Shown in pieces: positions 23,995 to 36,500 of a stretch of DNA of 64,000 bases. The translations under genes and the position numbers were made by a program. The notes beneath the pieces are model-generated. The model did no database searches and was not told the DNA's origin. It saw only the letters and a list, made by a program, of their open reading frames with translations. This DNA is from Psoroptes ovis (Eukaryota > Arthropoda > Arachnida > Sarcoptiformes > Psoroptidae). The first letter of the stretch is position 1. Each line of letters starts with the position of its first letter. The DNA lies in assembly GCA_002943765.1 (NCBI GenBank), contig PQWQ01000017.1, positions 310,001-374,000 on the forward strand, read 5' to 3'.

Positions 23995-26117
23995 TATTTA
24001 TATAGCGAGAAAATGTTGCCACATATATTGGCCACATTATACAACATAACGATTCTGTAATTCTGTAATAAACCATTTGATTGAAATTTTTTTTTCGGGA
24101 AAAAGTAGAAGCATTTTTGTAGAATCGTAGATTCAGTAAAAATATTCATTTGAATGATTTGAATCATAGAATTTTGTTTCGTTTTCTTCTGTTTCATTTT
24201 CATATGAATCACAATTCTATGGTCCATGAAATGAATGAATGAATGGTTATGTTGTGCTATGTTTTATTACATTTTTCGATTCATACATTTTTTTTGCTGG
24301 TTGCTTTCACTGCTTTGATCACATCCATCCACTAAATAAATATTTATGCTTTGCTTTGAAAAATTTTGATTTTTTTTTTCAACCAAAATGTTTCATTTAG
24401 TTTTTAGTATTCGACCAAGTAATATGTGAATCTGTGCTGCTTTTCTTCGCTGCAAAAAAAAACCACACAAAAAATTTTCCCAGTCAAAATAAATGGGAAC
24501 AACGAAACAAAACAAGTACAAGTGCTTACCATTTACTGCTGTTCTGACATGGTTTTTTTTACTTGTAATTCTTGTAATCTTCTCATGTTATTTATTGAAC
24601 AAGTCTTCCATCAATATTTTTTCGCATCTTGGTTCTTGTGTTTTTTTATTCTCCAAGATTTTCTGGTAGCAGCCAAATCATTTGACTGGTATCATCTTCG
24701 TTATTCAATATTTAACCATCAATTCATTCATTCTTCTTCATCTTCATCATCACCAATGAAATATAATGCGACCAACCAACTTGATTCGGGTAAAGAAAAA
24801 AAAACCAAGAAACAACAACCAAAAAATACAAATTTGACCAGTGTTTTTTTGCTTGTTCTTTCTTATTCTAGTTCTTTTTGCTTGTAATTTCTTCTTTATA
24901 ACATCATATCAATGTTTTTCAGCATCATTTCAATGTATTTCTGGTTCTGTTTTCTTCAGTTGTTTCTTCAATTGTTTTTTTTGACCATATTTCACGAAAT
25001 GAATATCGATGTTTATATTGTTCATGTTGTTGTTGTATTATTTTATGCCCAAAATTCAATTTGATTATCATTATCATTATTATTATTGAATTTCTTCGGT
25101 CACATAATAATGATAATGATAATAATAATAAAATAAAAGCGATCGTAAATGTTGTGTTATAATAATGATAATGTTGAATAAATGAAATGAATGAATGAAA
25201 AAAACATCATCGACTATTGAATTTGAATTCGAATTGAAAATAATATTAGTCGAAAATATAAAAATCGATTTCAATTGTTTTTTCATTTTCATCTTCTTCG
25301 TTCGTTCTTCATCGTATCAACATTATTTTCAATTCAAACACTGCTATTCGTGTATATGTGTTTTTCCCATGTATTCATCAAAATCCATTATCTATCGATA
25401 GAAAAAAAAACATGAAAACATGAATTGAAAGCTAAAAATTTTCCATTTTCATTTATCTGCTTTTGTTGTTGTCGATGTTGCTGGTGTTGTTATTATTGTC
25501 GATATGCTGTATTCACATTCACATTGCCATCATTGATTCTGGTGATTGTCATTACAATTTTTTTTTTGCATCTTTTCTCCTTCATTTTTTCAATTTTTTT
25601 TGCTCTGAAAATTCATTTCAAATTGAAATTGAATTCGTGTATTCGGGAGAGAAAGAGCGAAAATAAGCATTTTACTTCGTAATTTCGCTGTCCACCAATT
25701 CTTTTTTCGGTGTTCACCATACCAAAAAACCATCGAAAATCATCTGGAATAATGATAATAACAACAATAACAATAACAGCAATAACAATAACAGCCAATG
25801 ACATTCAACATAAATTTCGGAGCCAATAATAAGTGAATAAATGAATAAATATAAATAAATAAATAATTTCTTGTAATTTCCAAGTTTACATTTAATCATT
25901 ATCACCATTATTATTCTTGTTTCTTGTGCCATTATCGTCATTGTTGATGGTGTTATTTATTCTACAATTTGTCTTCAAAAGCTTATCAATGAGTTTGAAT
26001 CTTTATTATTATCAGCCAATTTCGATCATCTAAAATCAGCCAAAATTACTTGAGATCTTATTTTTTAAATAAATCTTATGAATCATCTAAAATTTACAAA
26101 AATAAACGGATAAAAAA
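23995..26117. other. Intergenic DNA upstream of perlecan
   Basis: No exon is recognised. The sequence is AT-rich with ATT/AAT tracts (25076-25130) and CAATAA repeats (25758-25795). The open frames here (24426-24887, 25195-25401, 25425-25682, 25714-25941) are low-complexity Phe/Ser/Ile/Leu-rich translations. The perlecan promoter and 5' UTR should lie toward the right edge, but no core promoter is clear. Confidence 0.45.
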
Positions 26118-26408
26118 ATGAAAAATTTCAAAATAATCATTCGATTATTATCAATATTTACATTGATAATAATTGCAATTCAATCATTATTGAATATACT
26201 TACATCTATTCATCATTATTCATCATCATCACCGACAATATTAATATCAATCAATGATATTGTTAACAATCAATTATCATCATCCTTATTATTATCATCG
26301 TCATCCGTATCATCATCATCATTATCATGGTCGATGTCATATTTTGTTATGGCAAATGATAATGATGTTGATGGCGATAATGTTGTTAATGTTGTCATAA
26401 CGAGTAAT
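26118..26408 (+). CDS. trol: Perlecan exon 1: candidate signal peptide exon
   Basis: The exon opens with MKNFKIIIRLLSIFTLIIIA, a basic N-terminus followed by a hydrophobic run, as in a signal peptide. Ser-rich sequence follows, then VITSN and a strong GTAAGT donor in phase 0. The next perlecan exon (35828) is open in phase 0, has no in-frame ATG near its start and no signal sequence of its own, so it needs such an upstream exon. The assignment is inference: this is the best candidate upstream, but a closer missed exon inside the intron cannot be excluded. Confidence 0.6.
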
Positions 26409-29400
26409 GTAAGTTTTCAATTTCTTCAATTTCAAGTATCTTGTTATCGTTATTATCGTTATTATTATTTGATATAATTGTCTAGTCGCCTGCTGATACA
26501 AATTGAATTTCTATTTTTGTTTTGTGCGAAATTCCCAAGTGATTCCCAAATGCAAATGAGATTTTCCTTTTTTTTCGTCATATCATTTCACTGTTACTGT
26601 TCTGGAAAAATTTCATCGTTAATTTATATCGTCATTCGGGCTGGTTGATTGAATGAATGCGTGTATTGTCGTATTGTGTCGCATCGTATATTACAAGTCG
26701 TTTAGTTGTTTTTCTGTAAATTTTTTCCGTGTGTGTGTGTAGGTCGATTTGATTGTCACCAAATGATATTTTATATGGGAGAAATAGGAAAAAATTGAAA
26801 AATTCATAAAAATTTTTCCATTTTTCCTACTCCCCATGTTCACATTCAAATGTTTTAATAATAAATTTTTTTCTGTTTTGTTTGTTAAAATTAAAAAGTG
26901 AATTGAGAACATTGAAATTTTTTCATCAAAATTTCAACGTGAATAAATTTGAAAACCTATGGAATGAAAAACAAAACTCGAGAAAATTGAATGAATCAAA
27001 TTGAATAATTTGAATATTTTTCCATTTTTTTTTTCGCTGCTGTCTGAATTTTCAAAAATATATTTCGAATTTCAAAGTTTTCGGAATAAATACCTGTGAA
27101 TATTATTATTACTAATATATGGCTGATGCCATATGAAATGCGTTCGTTTTTTCAAAAAAAAAAAAATTCATAAATCAATTCGATATTTTTCCATGTTTAA
27201 AATTCCACCCAATTTTCATTTCTTTTTCGGTGAATAAATTTTCCAATCCATTCGCGAAATATATCGCCACAACCATTTTCAGTCGTTTGGTGGTCTGTTT
27301 GAAATAAAATTGAATAAATGTTTTAAATAATTTGAATAAAAATGAAAATGAAATTAATTTTCTTTGATGATTTGGGTTTTTTTCTTGTTTTTTTGCAAAA
27401 ACAAAACATATTTTGTTAATGTTAATAAACTTTTGCTTTTTTTTTGAAATGTAAATTGAATTTCAAATAGTCAATCAAAAAAATTGGATAATTTTTTGCA
27501 GTTAATTCTTGATTGAACATCTAAAAACAAAAGAATTCTAATTCTAAATTTAGAATCGAAAATTTTTGAAAGAAAATTTTTGAAAAATTTATGGCAAAAT
27601 CCAGATCATTGAAGCCAGATTTTGAAATTTTTTTTTTCCATTTCGTTTTGTAATGTAAATATTTATAATAATATCTTTACATACCAACATTATTCAATTA
27701 ATTTCGAGATTTTTGACCCTAATTCTCTTTTTCTTTTGAAACGAAATAAACCCAAGAAATGAAAATTCGCTCATTTTTGCATTAGAATTCAAGAATTTGA
27801 TAGAATTTTAGAGGGAAAATTCTTACGATTCAGATTCTTCAATTCCATTTCCTTCATGAGGAAAAGAAATTCTCATTTTTTTACATTTTTTTTCCTCTCC
27901 TGCTTTCTTCATTCGGGTTCAATTCTTTCATTTTCTGGTTGATTGAAATAGAGAGAATCGGGAGAGAGAACAGCAAAGAAAGAAAATTTTTTCTCCTTTA
28001 TTCGAAAATCAATTTTCTGGAAGAAAGAAAAAAATCTTGGATTTAGTTATATTTTTTTTCAATACTTACACACACAAAGGTAGTAGGAATTTTTTTTTTC
28101 GTTTATTTCGCTGGTTTTTGGTGTATTGAAAGCTGATTTAAGTTTTTGAGAATATAATTCGCTCATAGAATTTTTTTTTTCCGGAGGAAAATACCAAGCG
28201 AAAAAATGAATATTTTCCGAGCCAAATAATTTCAGATCTAAAACAAGGAAAAAATGTCAAAAAAAAATTGATTTATTCACGAAAAAAAAAACTATTACCT
28301 TGTCCGGAGTAAAGTTAGGAGTGTTCAAATTCAATTTTTTCAAAAACTATTGAAGATTTCTTAGCGAAACTTTAACATAATAAAATTTAGTTTTCTTCAA
28401 ACCTTATAAATGATTTTCAAGGCCCAAGTACCATAGGGACCTTGTCAAAATGGCCCTTTTGCAAACTGTTCAAAATGACCAAATTAGCAGTATTTTTGGA
28501 AATATTTAAATTTTGTAATCGAATGCTTGAAATCCATATTTTCACGAGACAAGACAGTTTTGGTCACAAAAATTATGACCTGGGTCATATTGACCCGACT
28601 TTAAATGTCAAAATAGTTTTTCAGGGATAATCACGTGACAACTTAATTTTCATGGAACCAAACATTATCAAGAAGAATATCATATCCTTGCAGTCTTTTT
28701 CAACCATTCTTGAACGGGCCATGGGTCCCGATTAACGTCCTATGGGCCTTGGTTGTTATTGCTTAATTTTCGTGCCAGAGATGCCGAAAGACGATGACAT
28801 GGATATCCATGGTCATGATGAGAATGCTATTCTCTCACCCGATCCCTGTTGTAAAAATTTTGGTCCTAGCTCTTATTTAACTGGGTAAAATTTCCACTTC
28901 CTTCAACAAGAGTATGCTGTAGTGGGGCCCAGAATTTTTCAGTGGGAGAAATGTGTCACTATCACTTTGAGAGACGTGTTGAGCAAAGTGAACTCTTGTG
29001 ACATCAATCTTTTTTCAAGGTGATTTGGTCTTGGGTCCCATTGTTGGATTCGAATTTTTCGAAATCTGACTTGCTTTGATTTTAGGGGTGTTATGTTCCA
29101 CACAAGGCTCATAGGAACTTCAAATTTGAGGAACAGATCACCAACATTCCAGGCTCTTACATTCTTGAAACATTTTTTTGATTCCTCGGATTCTCGGGTC
29201 TTTTTCAACCCTTAAACAAACGACTAGTCTTCGATCATTTTTGAGCTTTTTCTCCTACTGATGATTGATTTTTCTTCTGTTTTCTGAGAATATCCTAGGC
29301 CCATCAAAATTTCCCACAATTGTTTTTGGATTCTGGAAGCTGTGAATCCTGGAATTATGATGATTTTGTCAAAATCATGCTGTTTTTATTGGACCTTTTT

Positions 29401-32400
29401 AAAATGGGCCACTCTAGGGTCATCTCTGAGGGAAATTCGAAAATTCTTTTTTTTTCGATGAAGCATTAGTCCCAGTACTAGTGGTGAAAATTTGGCCCCG
29501 AAACATCAAGCGATTGCTGAATTATTTAGATAGATGTCACCCTAACTTTACGCCGGACAAGGTAATAAACAAAGCAAAGAATGGAATTCACTTACCAGTC
29601 AGTTATTAACGTCAAACACGGAATTCATTTTTTTCTAATATTTTTCATTCACTCTTTTTTTCAGTGCAAAAATGAAACTGAATGAAATATGTAATATTAA
29701 TGGTTAAATGATTATTAGTGTTATTTTCAACTGAGAAAAGAAAAATATTTCGAAACAAAAAATGTGAAAAAAAAACTTTAAATACACATGAAATGATATG
29801 ATACACATACTTGAATAATGAAAGTTTTGTTTTGTTTTTGTTTTTTTTTCATTTACATGTTGTACAGAGTGCATTGTAAATGTGTGTAGCTGCCAAACCC
29901 ATTATTACTGACAATAGGTTCATGTTTAAAAACTCTTTTTTGTTTCTTCATTGTTTTTTTTTGTGTTCCTGTAACATGAAAAATTTAAAATAAATTGAAA
30001 TTATATAAAATATGAAAGGATGCAAGAATTTAACAGAAAAAAAAGAATAAAAAGTTAACCCGTTATTTTCACACTTTGAAACATAATGAATATTGTTTTT
30101 TTGAATGAATGAAAAATGAAAAATCATCATTTAAAATGATAATTTTTCATTTTTCATTCATTTTTCTTGTTCTGTTTGCTGGAAAAATATGTTAACATAT
30201 TTTTTTTCTTGCTTTTCTTCTGCTTCCATAAATATTTCATAATTCATTGAAATTCTATGGATTTTTTTTTCAATTCTTTGAAATTCATGGATTTTTTTTT
30301 CAATTCTTTGAAATTGTTTTTTGAACAATTTTTCGCGTTTTTCGTCATAGATAATAACTACTAAACACTTATGATCATCGTTATTATTGTTATTATCATT
30401 ATTATCATTATTGGCCTTAAATTTCGATATGAAACTGAAGTGAATCCATTATTATTTGCCATAATGATGATGATAGCTGTACTGAAGAGTGATAAAAAAA
30501 TGTATCAGACAGTCATTCTCAACCAGTGTTCCGCCAGATTCCAAAAGTGTACCGTCAAATTTCGGAAATCTAACTCATTCCTTTACTTACCGCATAAATT
30601 TTGGGAATATAAAGGCTATTCTTTGTTTCAGTGTACCGCAGCAATAAAAAAAAAGGTTGAGAATGGCTGTTAATAGAACAATGTTCGAAAAAATGAAAAT
30701 TACTGGTGGAAAATGAATATCTTTGATAAAAATATTAGCTTGTCCCATAAGTTATTGCCGTTTTTAAAATTTTTTTTCATTCGAAAAACGGCAAGAAGTT
30801 ATGGGGCAACCTAATAGAAAAAACAAAAGTAAAAGTGGTGAAAAACAAAAAATAAATTCACTTACAATATCACTTACATGTTTGGTTATAAAATAGATTG
30901 AAAATAAATGAATTGAATCGATCGTTTTTGAAATTCTCTGAAAAATAAATGAATTATGAAAACTTTTTTATGAAAATGAAAATGATTATTATTATTACCA
31001 GTTTTATCAGAATTTTTATTGGTATCATTTTTCGCATTTTTTTCTTTTTCATTTTAAACTTTTTATTTGATATTTTTCCTCCTATTTATTCATTTGATTC
31101 GAGCATATTCTTCAAATATTTTCATTTTATTGAGCCATGCAACAATCATTAAACCAAATTCATTTTGATTCATTTCAATGTGGATGATGATGATGATGAT
31201 GATAATGATAATGATGATGATCATTATTATTATCAATATTACTTTTGAAGAATAAAAATTTTTTTTTGTTGAAAAATTTACAAATAAATAAGCATAATGA
31301 ATGAAGCAAAGTAGAAAGAATGTAAAAACATTATGTTTTGATTTGGTTTTGTTTATGTATAGAAATTATTATTATTATTATTATCGGGAAAAGAATAGAT
31401 AGACACACATGACACAAAAGAATGGTAATAATAATAGGTTGTTCGAAAAGTTTTTGCCGGTCATATCGTAGAAAATAATTGGAAAATTGGCAAGAACTTA
31501 TGGGACAACCTAATAATAATAATGATCGAAATAAAGAAAAACATATCGAAAACAATACCAGAAAAAAAATTATATTCTTACATGTAATTACACCTAACAT
31601 GATTCAAATTTCATTCATTCATTCATTTTCATTTTCATTCATTTTTGGTGCAAATAATATTTCATGGAATGGAAATGGAATAAAAATTGGAATTTTTCAC
31701 GATTTTTTCTCTTTTCTTCATTCCATTATTGTTATTATTATCATTATTATTTGATAAATCGATTTGAATCAATTGAAAATCGACTAAAAAATCGATTTTA
31801 TATTCTCGTTTTTTTTTTTTTTTTTTTTTTTTTTGGTACATTTATAACAATAATAATAATAACAGTAATAAAATGATTTTTCATTATTATTATTGATAAT
31901 GTTTTTTACATTTTTATATTTCAAAATAATGGCAATATCATCCATCACACTCATTCATTCATTCACACACACATTTAAGGTTAATGTGATAATAATAACA
32001 ACAGTCATAACAGTAATAAAAAAAATGAAAAATAAAAATAAATGAGTTTCTTACCTGGTGTAATATTGTATGTAAGAATTTGTTAAATCATTGTTTCGGC
32101 AAAAAAAAAAGTTTTTTATCATCTTACAAACAGACAAGAATAAAGAATAAAATAAAAATATAATTAAAATAGACAGATAAATTCTTACTTACATCGAAGA
32201 TAGAGCATTACGGATTCTTGATTTTTACAGCCATTTTATCTTTAAGTAAAAGTTTTTTTTCTTTTTTTCTTCGGTTGAAAATAAGGAAAATTATATAATA
32301 ATCATACGAAATCTGTTTCGCTTCTTTTTTTTTCTTGTGTTTGAAATATTTCTTCTCGTCTTTTGTTGCTGTTGTTGTTTGCTTGTTATTTGCTGCTGTT

Positions 32401-33391
32401 GTGTTGTTATTTGATATCGAAAGGATGAATGAATGAAAATAAATGAATAAATGATTGAATGAATGAATGAATGCATATAAAATGAACATGATGATGAAAA
32501 TGGTTGGTAGCGTGAAATGAAATGAATTGAAATGAAAATGAAATAAAATGAAAAAAACACAAAACAAACGACAATCAAAATGAACATTTGGAACATTTTC
32601 TCTGCCTTTGTGTGTTTATGTTTTGGTAGATTATGCTTATTGTTTGCTTTTTGTTTTCAAAAATTCTTGAACATTTTTTTTTTTTTTTTGTTTCATTTAG
32701 GCACAGAATAAATGAAATTCTTTGTTGATTTTTTTTTCGGTTCTTGTCGAAATCTGATTTTTCACTAGGCAAAATTTATAAATAAATAATCGACGAAAAA
32801 ATAACAATACATGATTGCATGTAAAATGCGATTAAATATGCAGATTTTTGTATTTTATTTTATTTTTTCTGGTGAAAAAAAATAATGGGAATTTTTTTCG
32901 TCGTTTTTGCTTTTGTTTGGTTTTGTTTGATGTCGATTCTTCGCATTTTTTTTCATCTCTTCACCTCTCAATTTTTTTCGTTTTTTTTTTTCCATTTTCG
33001 ACATTTCATTTGTTTTTTTGCGAAGCTTTCTATGAAATACAATATTTGATTTATTATCTTTGAATTTGTACCATTTTTTACCAATTTTTTTCATGATTTT
33101 CGTGATTTTTTGCAAAGATTTATTTGAAATTTCATATAAATCTTTGCAATTTGGATGGATTTTGAAATCGTTTTTGTTTTGGCATTGGAAAACAAAATGT
33201 AAAATCGATTCCGGGCAAATTTTGATTTGAAAAATTTTGCTTCAAGTAATTTGGAATCATTTTCGAACCAAAACAAAACAAAAAAATTGGAACAAAAAAA
33301 AAATCGGAAACATTCGATCAACTGCTATTTCGACTGTAGCGGAACGCGGAAGGTCACAGTTGTTCCAATAGTCCTTGTTTGTTTTTGTTTT

Positions 33392-33422
<31 letters not shown>

Positions 33423-33515
33423 GATTCAAACAATTTTTGATGACTTTGACGATTTTTCTTGATTATCATCAAAATTTCAGCTATTTTTTCGCTTTGATCA
33501 TCAAAGAAACATCAA

Positions 33516-33551
<36 letters not shown>

Positions 33552-36500
33552 GAATGATTCGATCAACTAAAATATGTCAAATTCGATTGATCATTTATTT
33601 GTTTATATTTGAACATCGTTAATTTCATTTCATTTGTTTTTCTTTTTCTTCGCTAAGAAACAAATGAAATTTCGTCAGAAATTCTCCGATCAAATCTTTG
33701 TATTCATATGTATAAATCAAATTATAAGTTAAATTGAAATCGACCAAATGGAAAATATTGGCGTAAACATTGAAACAATTTGTCCAAATAATTTATGTTA
33801 TCTTGATAATGACTTTAATGAATTGAAAACAATTAACCATTGACTACTTCGAACCCATTGTCTTGTTCATTTGACTAAAGAATCGGATGAAAATGTATGA
33901 TTTCAATGTCGTTAATGAAGACTTATGACTCTTTGGTAATAATAACATATTACCAATCCATGTTTTTTTTTTGCATTCAAATTTCAAATCGAAGAAAGTT
34001 AATCAAATTATCAATAATATGACAATGTATTGATATGGCAATGATGGTCATGATCAAATGAAAAAAAAGTAAATGAAAATATATTACGAGAAATAATGAT
34101 AATGGTTGTGTTCATTGTTGTAACACTAAGAAAATGTTTCGATGATCATATGATTTAAATAATATTCATTCATTCAAAATTGAATTCATTATTTAACAGT
34201 TATAATTTACGAAGTATTACTTTATCATAATATTACTTGTTTTAAATCAATATTATAAATATTTGACAAGTGACAAGTGTTAAAATATAATGAATATTAA
34301 TAATAACGAATAATGGTAATAATTATGATAATAATAATTAATAATATGATTCATTGCTTATAATAATTATGACAAGTACACATAATTCATTTCAAGAAGA
34401 TATATACGATTGTGTGTTCGGATATAAATGTGTAAATTATAATTAATCAATGAATCAAACCTTATCAACTTGTAAGTCATCCATGGGCATATCATCTTGA
34501 CTAAGAGCCCTCGAATCGAATCAAATTCAAATATGGCTAATAATCATTCGGGTCCAGGGTCGATTCCTCAAAAGCCTTCCACCGTCTTCGTGAATCACCT
34601 TGCTCGATCCATCCCGGATCCCATCCATCCAAGTCTAAACGTCCCGATAAATTTGCATAAACCTTGGTAAAGTGAACCGTCAATGGTAATAATAGTGTGG
34701 TGATCATGATGATGATGATGAACGGGTAAGGCACCAACACCACCACCACCCCACAATAAATGCGTGTAGTGGTGGTGTGCATATCATCATAAATCATTTA
34801 TTCATAAATAATCATTATTATTATCATTATTATCATTTGAAATAATGGTAAATAATGGTGAATAGAATTAATAATAATAATCATAATGATAATGATAATA
34901 ATAATAATCATTTTGAATTTCAAACATTTCCAAACGATTCCTTTCGTATTAAAATTTTCAAAATATTTCGGGTTATGAAATACCCTGAAATCAAGTCATG
35001 CAATATTTTCTAAACTACATAAATGTATGAAGTTGCATTGTTTGACAAATGAAAAATTCAAAAATTTCTACCAAAAAATTCTACCCGAATGACAATTGTG
35101 AATTATTACCATTATTATTATTAATATCAGTGTTGTATGATGATCATCAAGAATAATGACAAAAATCATATGAATTATCTCAGATATATTCATATGGATT
35201 CATGTGTATTCATCATGTATTTGTTTCGCGCGAGAGGACTTGTATGTGTCATATATATGTATGAACCTATGATTATTGTTAAATGAATTCATTAAATGAA
35301 TCTATTAATTCGTTTGAATTCTTTTTGAAAATTCATATTAATCTTTGAATTCTATTAATTCGTTTGAATTCTTTTTGAAAATTCATATTAATCTTTGAAT
35401 TCTATTAATTCGTTTGAAAAATTCATATTTCATTTTCAATGAATTAATTTGAATCTATTATTTATTAATTGAAATATCATTGCGAATAGTCATATATATA
35501 CGGGGAAATGGTTAATTGTCAAACAAATTGTTGAAAAATTCTTAATTTTTTTCAAAATCCTGTATCCTGTTAATCATAGGAAAGTATTACGAATGGAATA
35601 TTCATGAAAAATGAATCAAGAATTAAATCAAGATTAGATTTGATTTTTAAGAGCATCAGAGTTATCGAGATTATTAATTGCGTGCTCAGGATTCGTGTGT
35701 GTGTGGGGTTTCAAGACATATTTCAGGGTCCCTGTGGATCCCTGTGGTCCTTGGTTGACATTGATTATTCTATGTGATTAAATCTTTTAATGCAAATTTT
35801 CGTTTTTTTTGTTTTTCTCTCAAATAGATTCATAAATCTTCTCAAAGCAATAATGCATTCAATGATGATGATGATGATGATAGATGGCCAAATTTGTTAT
35901 TGAATAATCCTGATAATCATAATAATGATTATGGTAATGATAATCATAATGATCATCGAAAATCATTGAATATTAATCATCATCATCATAATCATCATCG
36001 ATCATTAAATATTCATAGTTCCGTCCATAGTATTCGTAATAAGAATGATAATAATCAAGAAAATGATCATTTATTATTGAATAATTATCAAGATGACCAT
36101 CATCATCATGATCATCTTGAAAAATATTCTTCATCAATACCTAATGGACAAAAACGAACAAATCGACATCGTAGACATCGAAGAAAATTAAAATTAATCG
36201 AAAAAAATGATCGAAATTCGAAATATCGAAGTAAAAATAAACATCAAATTTTTGATGATTATGATAATAATGGTCAAGATGATGAAGATAATGATCATGA
36301 TGATGGTAATGATTTCAATGATAAAATTGATTATGTATACGAAGATATGCGGCCAAATTTTAATCCGATCAATTCGGCAAAATCAATCGGTAATAAGCCA
36401 AAAAATTCGAATAAAAATGGATTCAAAGATGATGGCGACGAAGACGATGATGATGATAACGACGGCGGAGACGAAGATGATGAAGAACGAGACATCGAAG

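Larger units (their letters stand above)
26409..35827 (+). other. First intron of perlecan (9.4 kb), mobile-element-rich
   Basis: No LDLa, Ig or other perlecan-type module is recognised. The intron holds the TIR element 28293-29567, the hAT-like MITE 30510-30669, palindromic MITEs at 30735 and 31434, long T and A runs (31809-31834, 33394-33422, 33517-33550), a 50-bp minisatellite (35301-35430) and several ATT/GAT microsatellites. Most open frames are Lys/Asn/Phe/Ile-rich low-complexity translations. One exception, on the minus strand at 34537-34797, is listed separately. Confidence 0.6.

Noticed and set aside
28939..29208. Minus-strand 89-codon frame as an active transposase
   Set aside because: Too short, no recognisable HTH or DD(E/D) motif, and stops on both sides; kept only as interior of a dead element.
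34551..34570. tRNA B-box-like GGGTCGATTCCTC
   Set aside because: No matching A-box or cloverleaf arms at the right distance.
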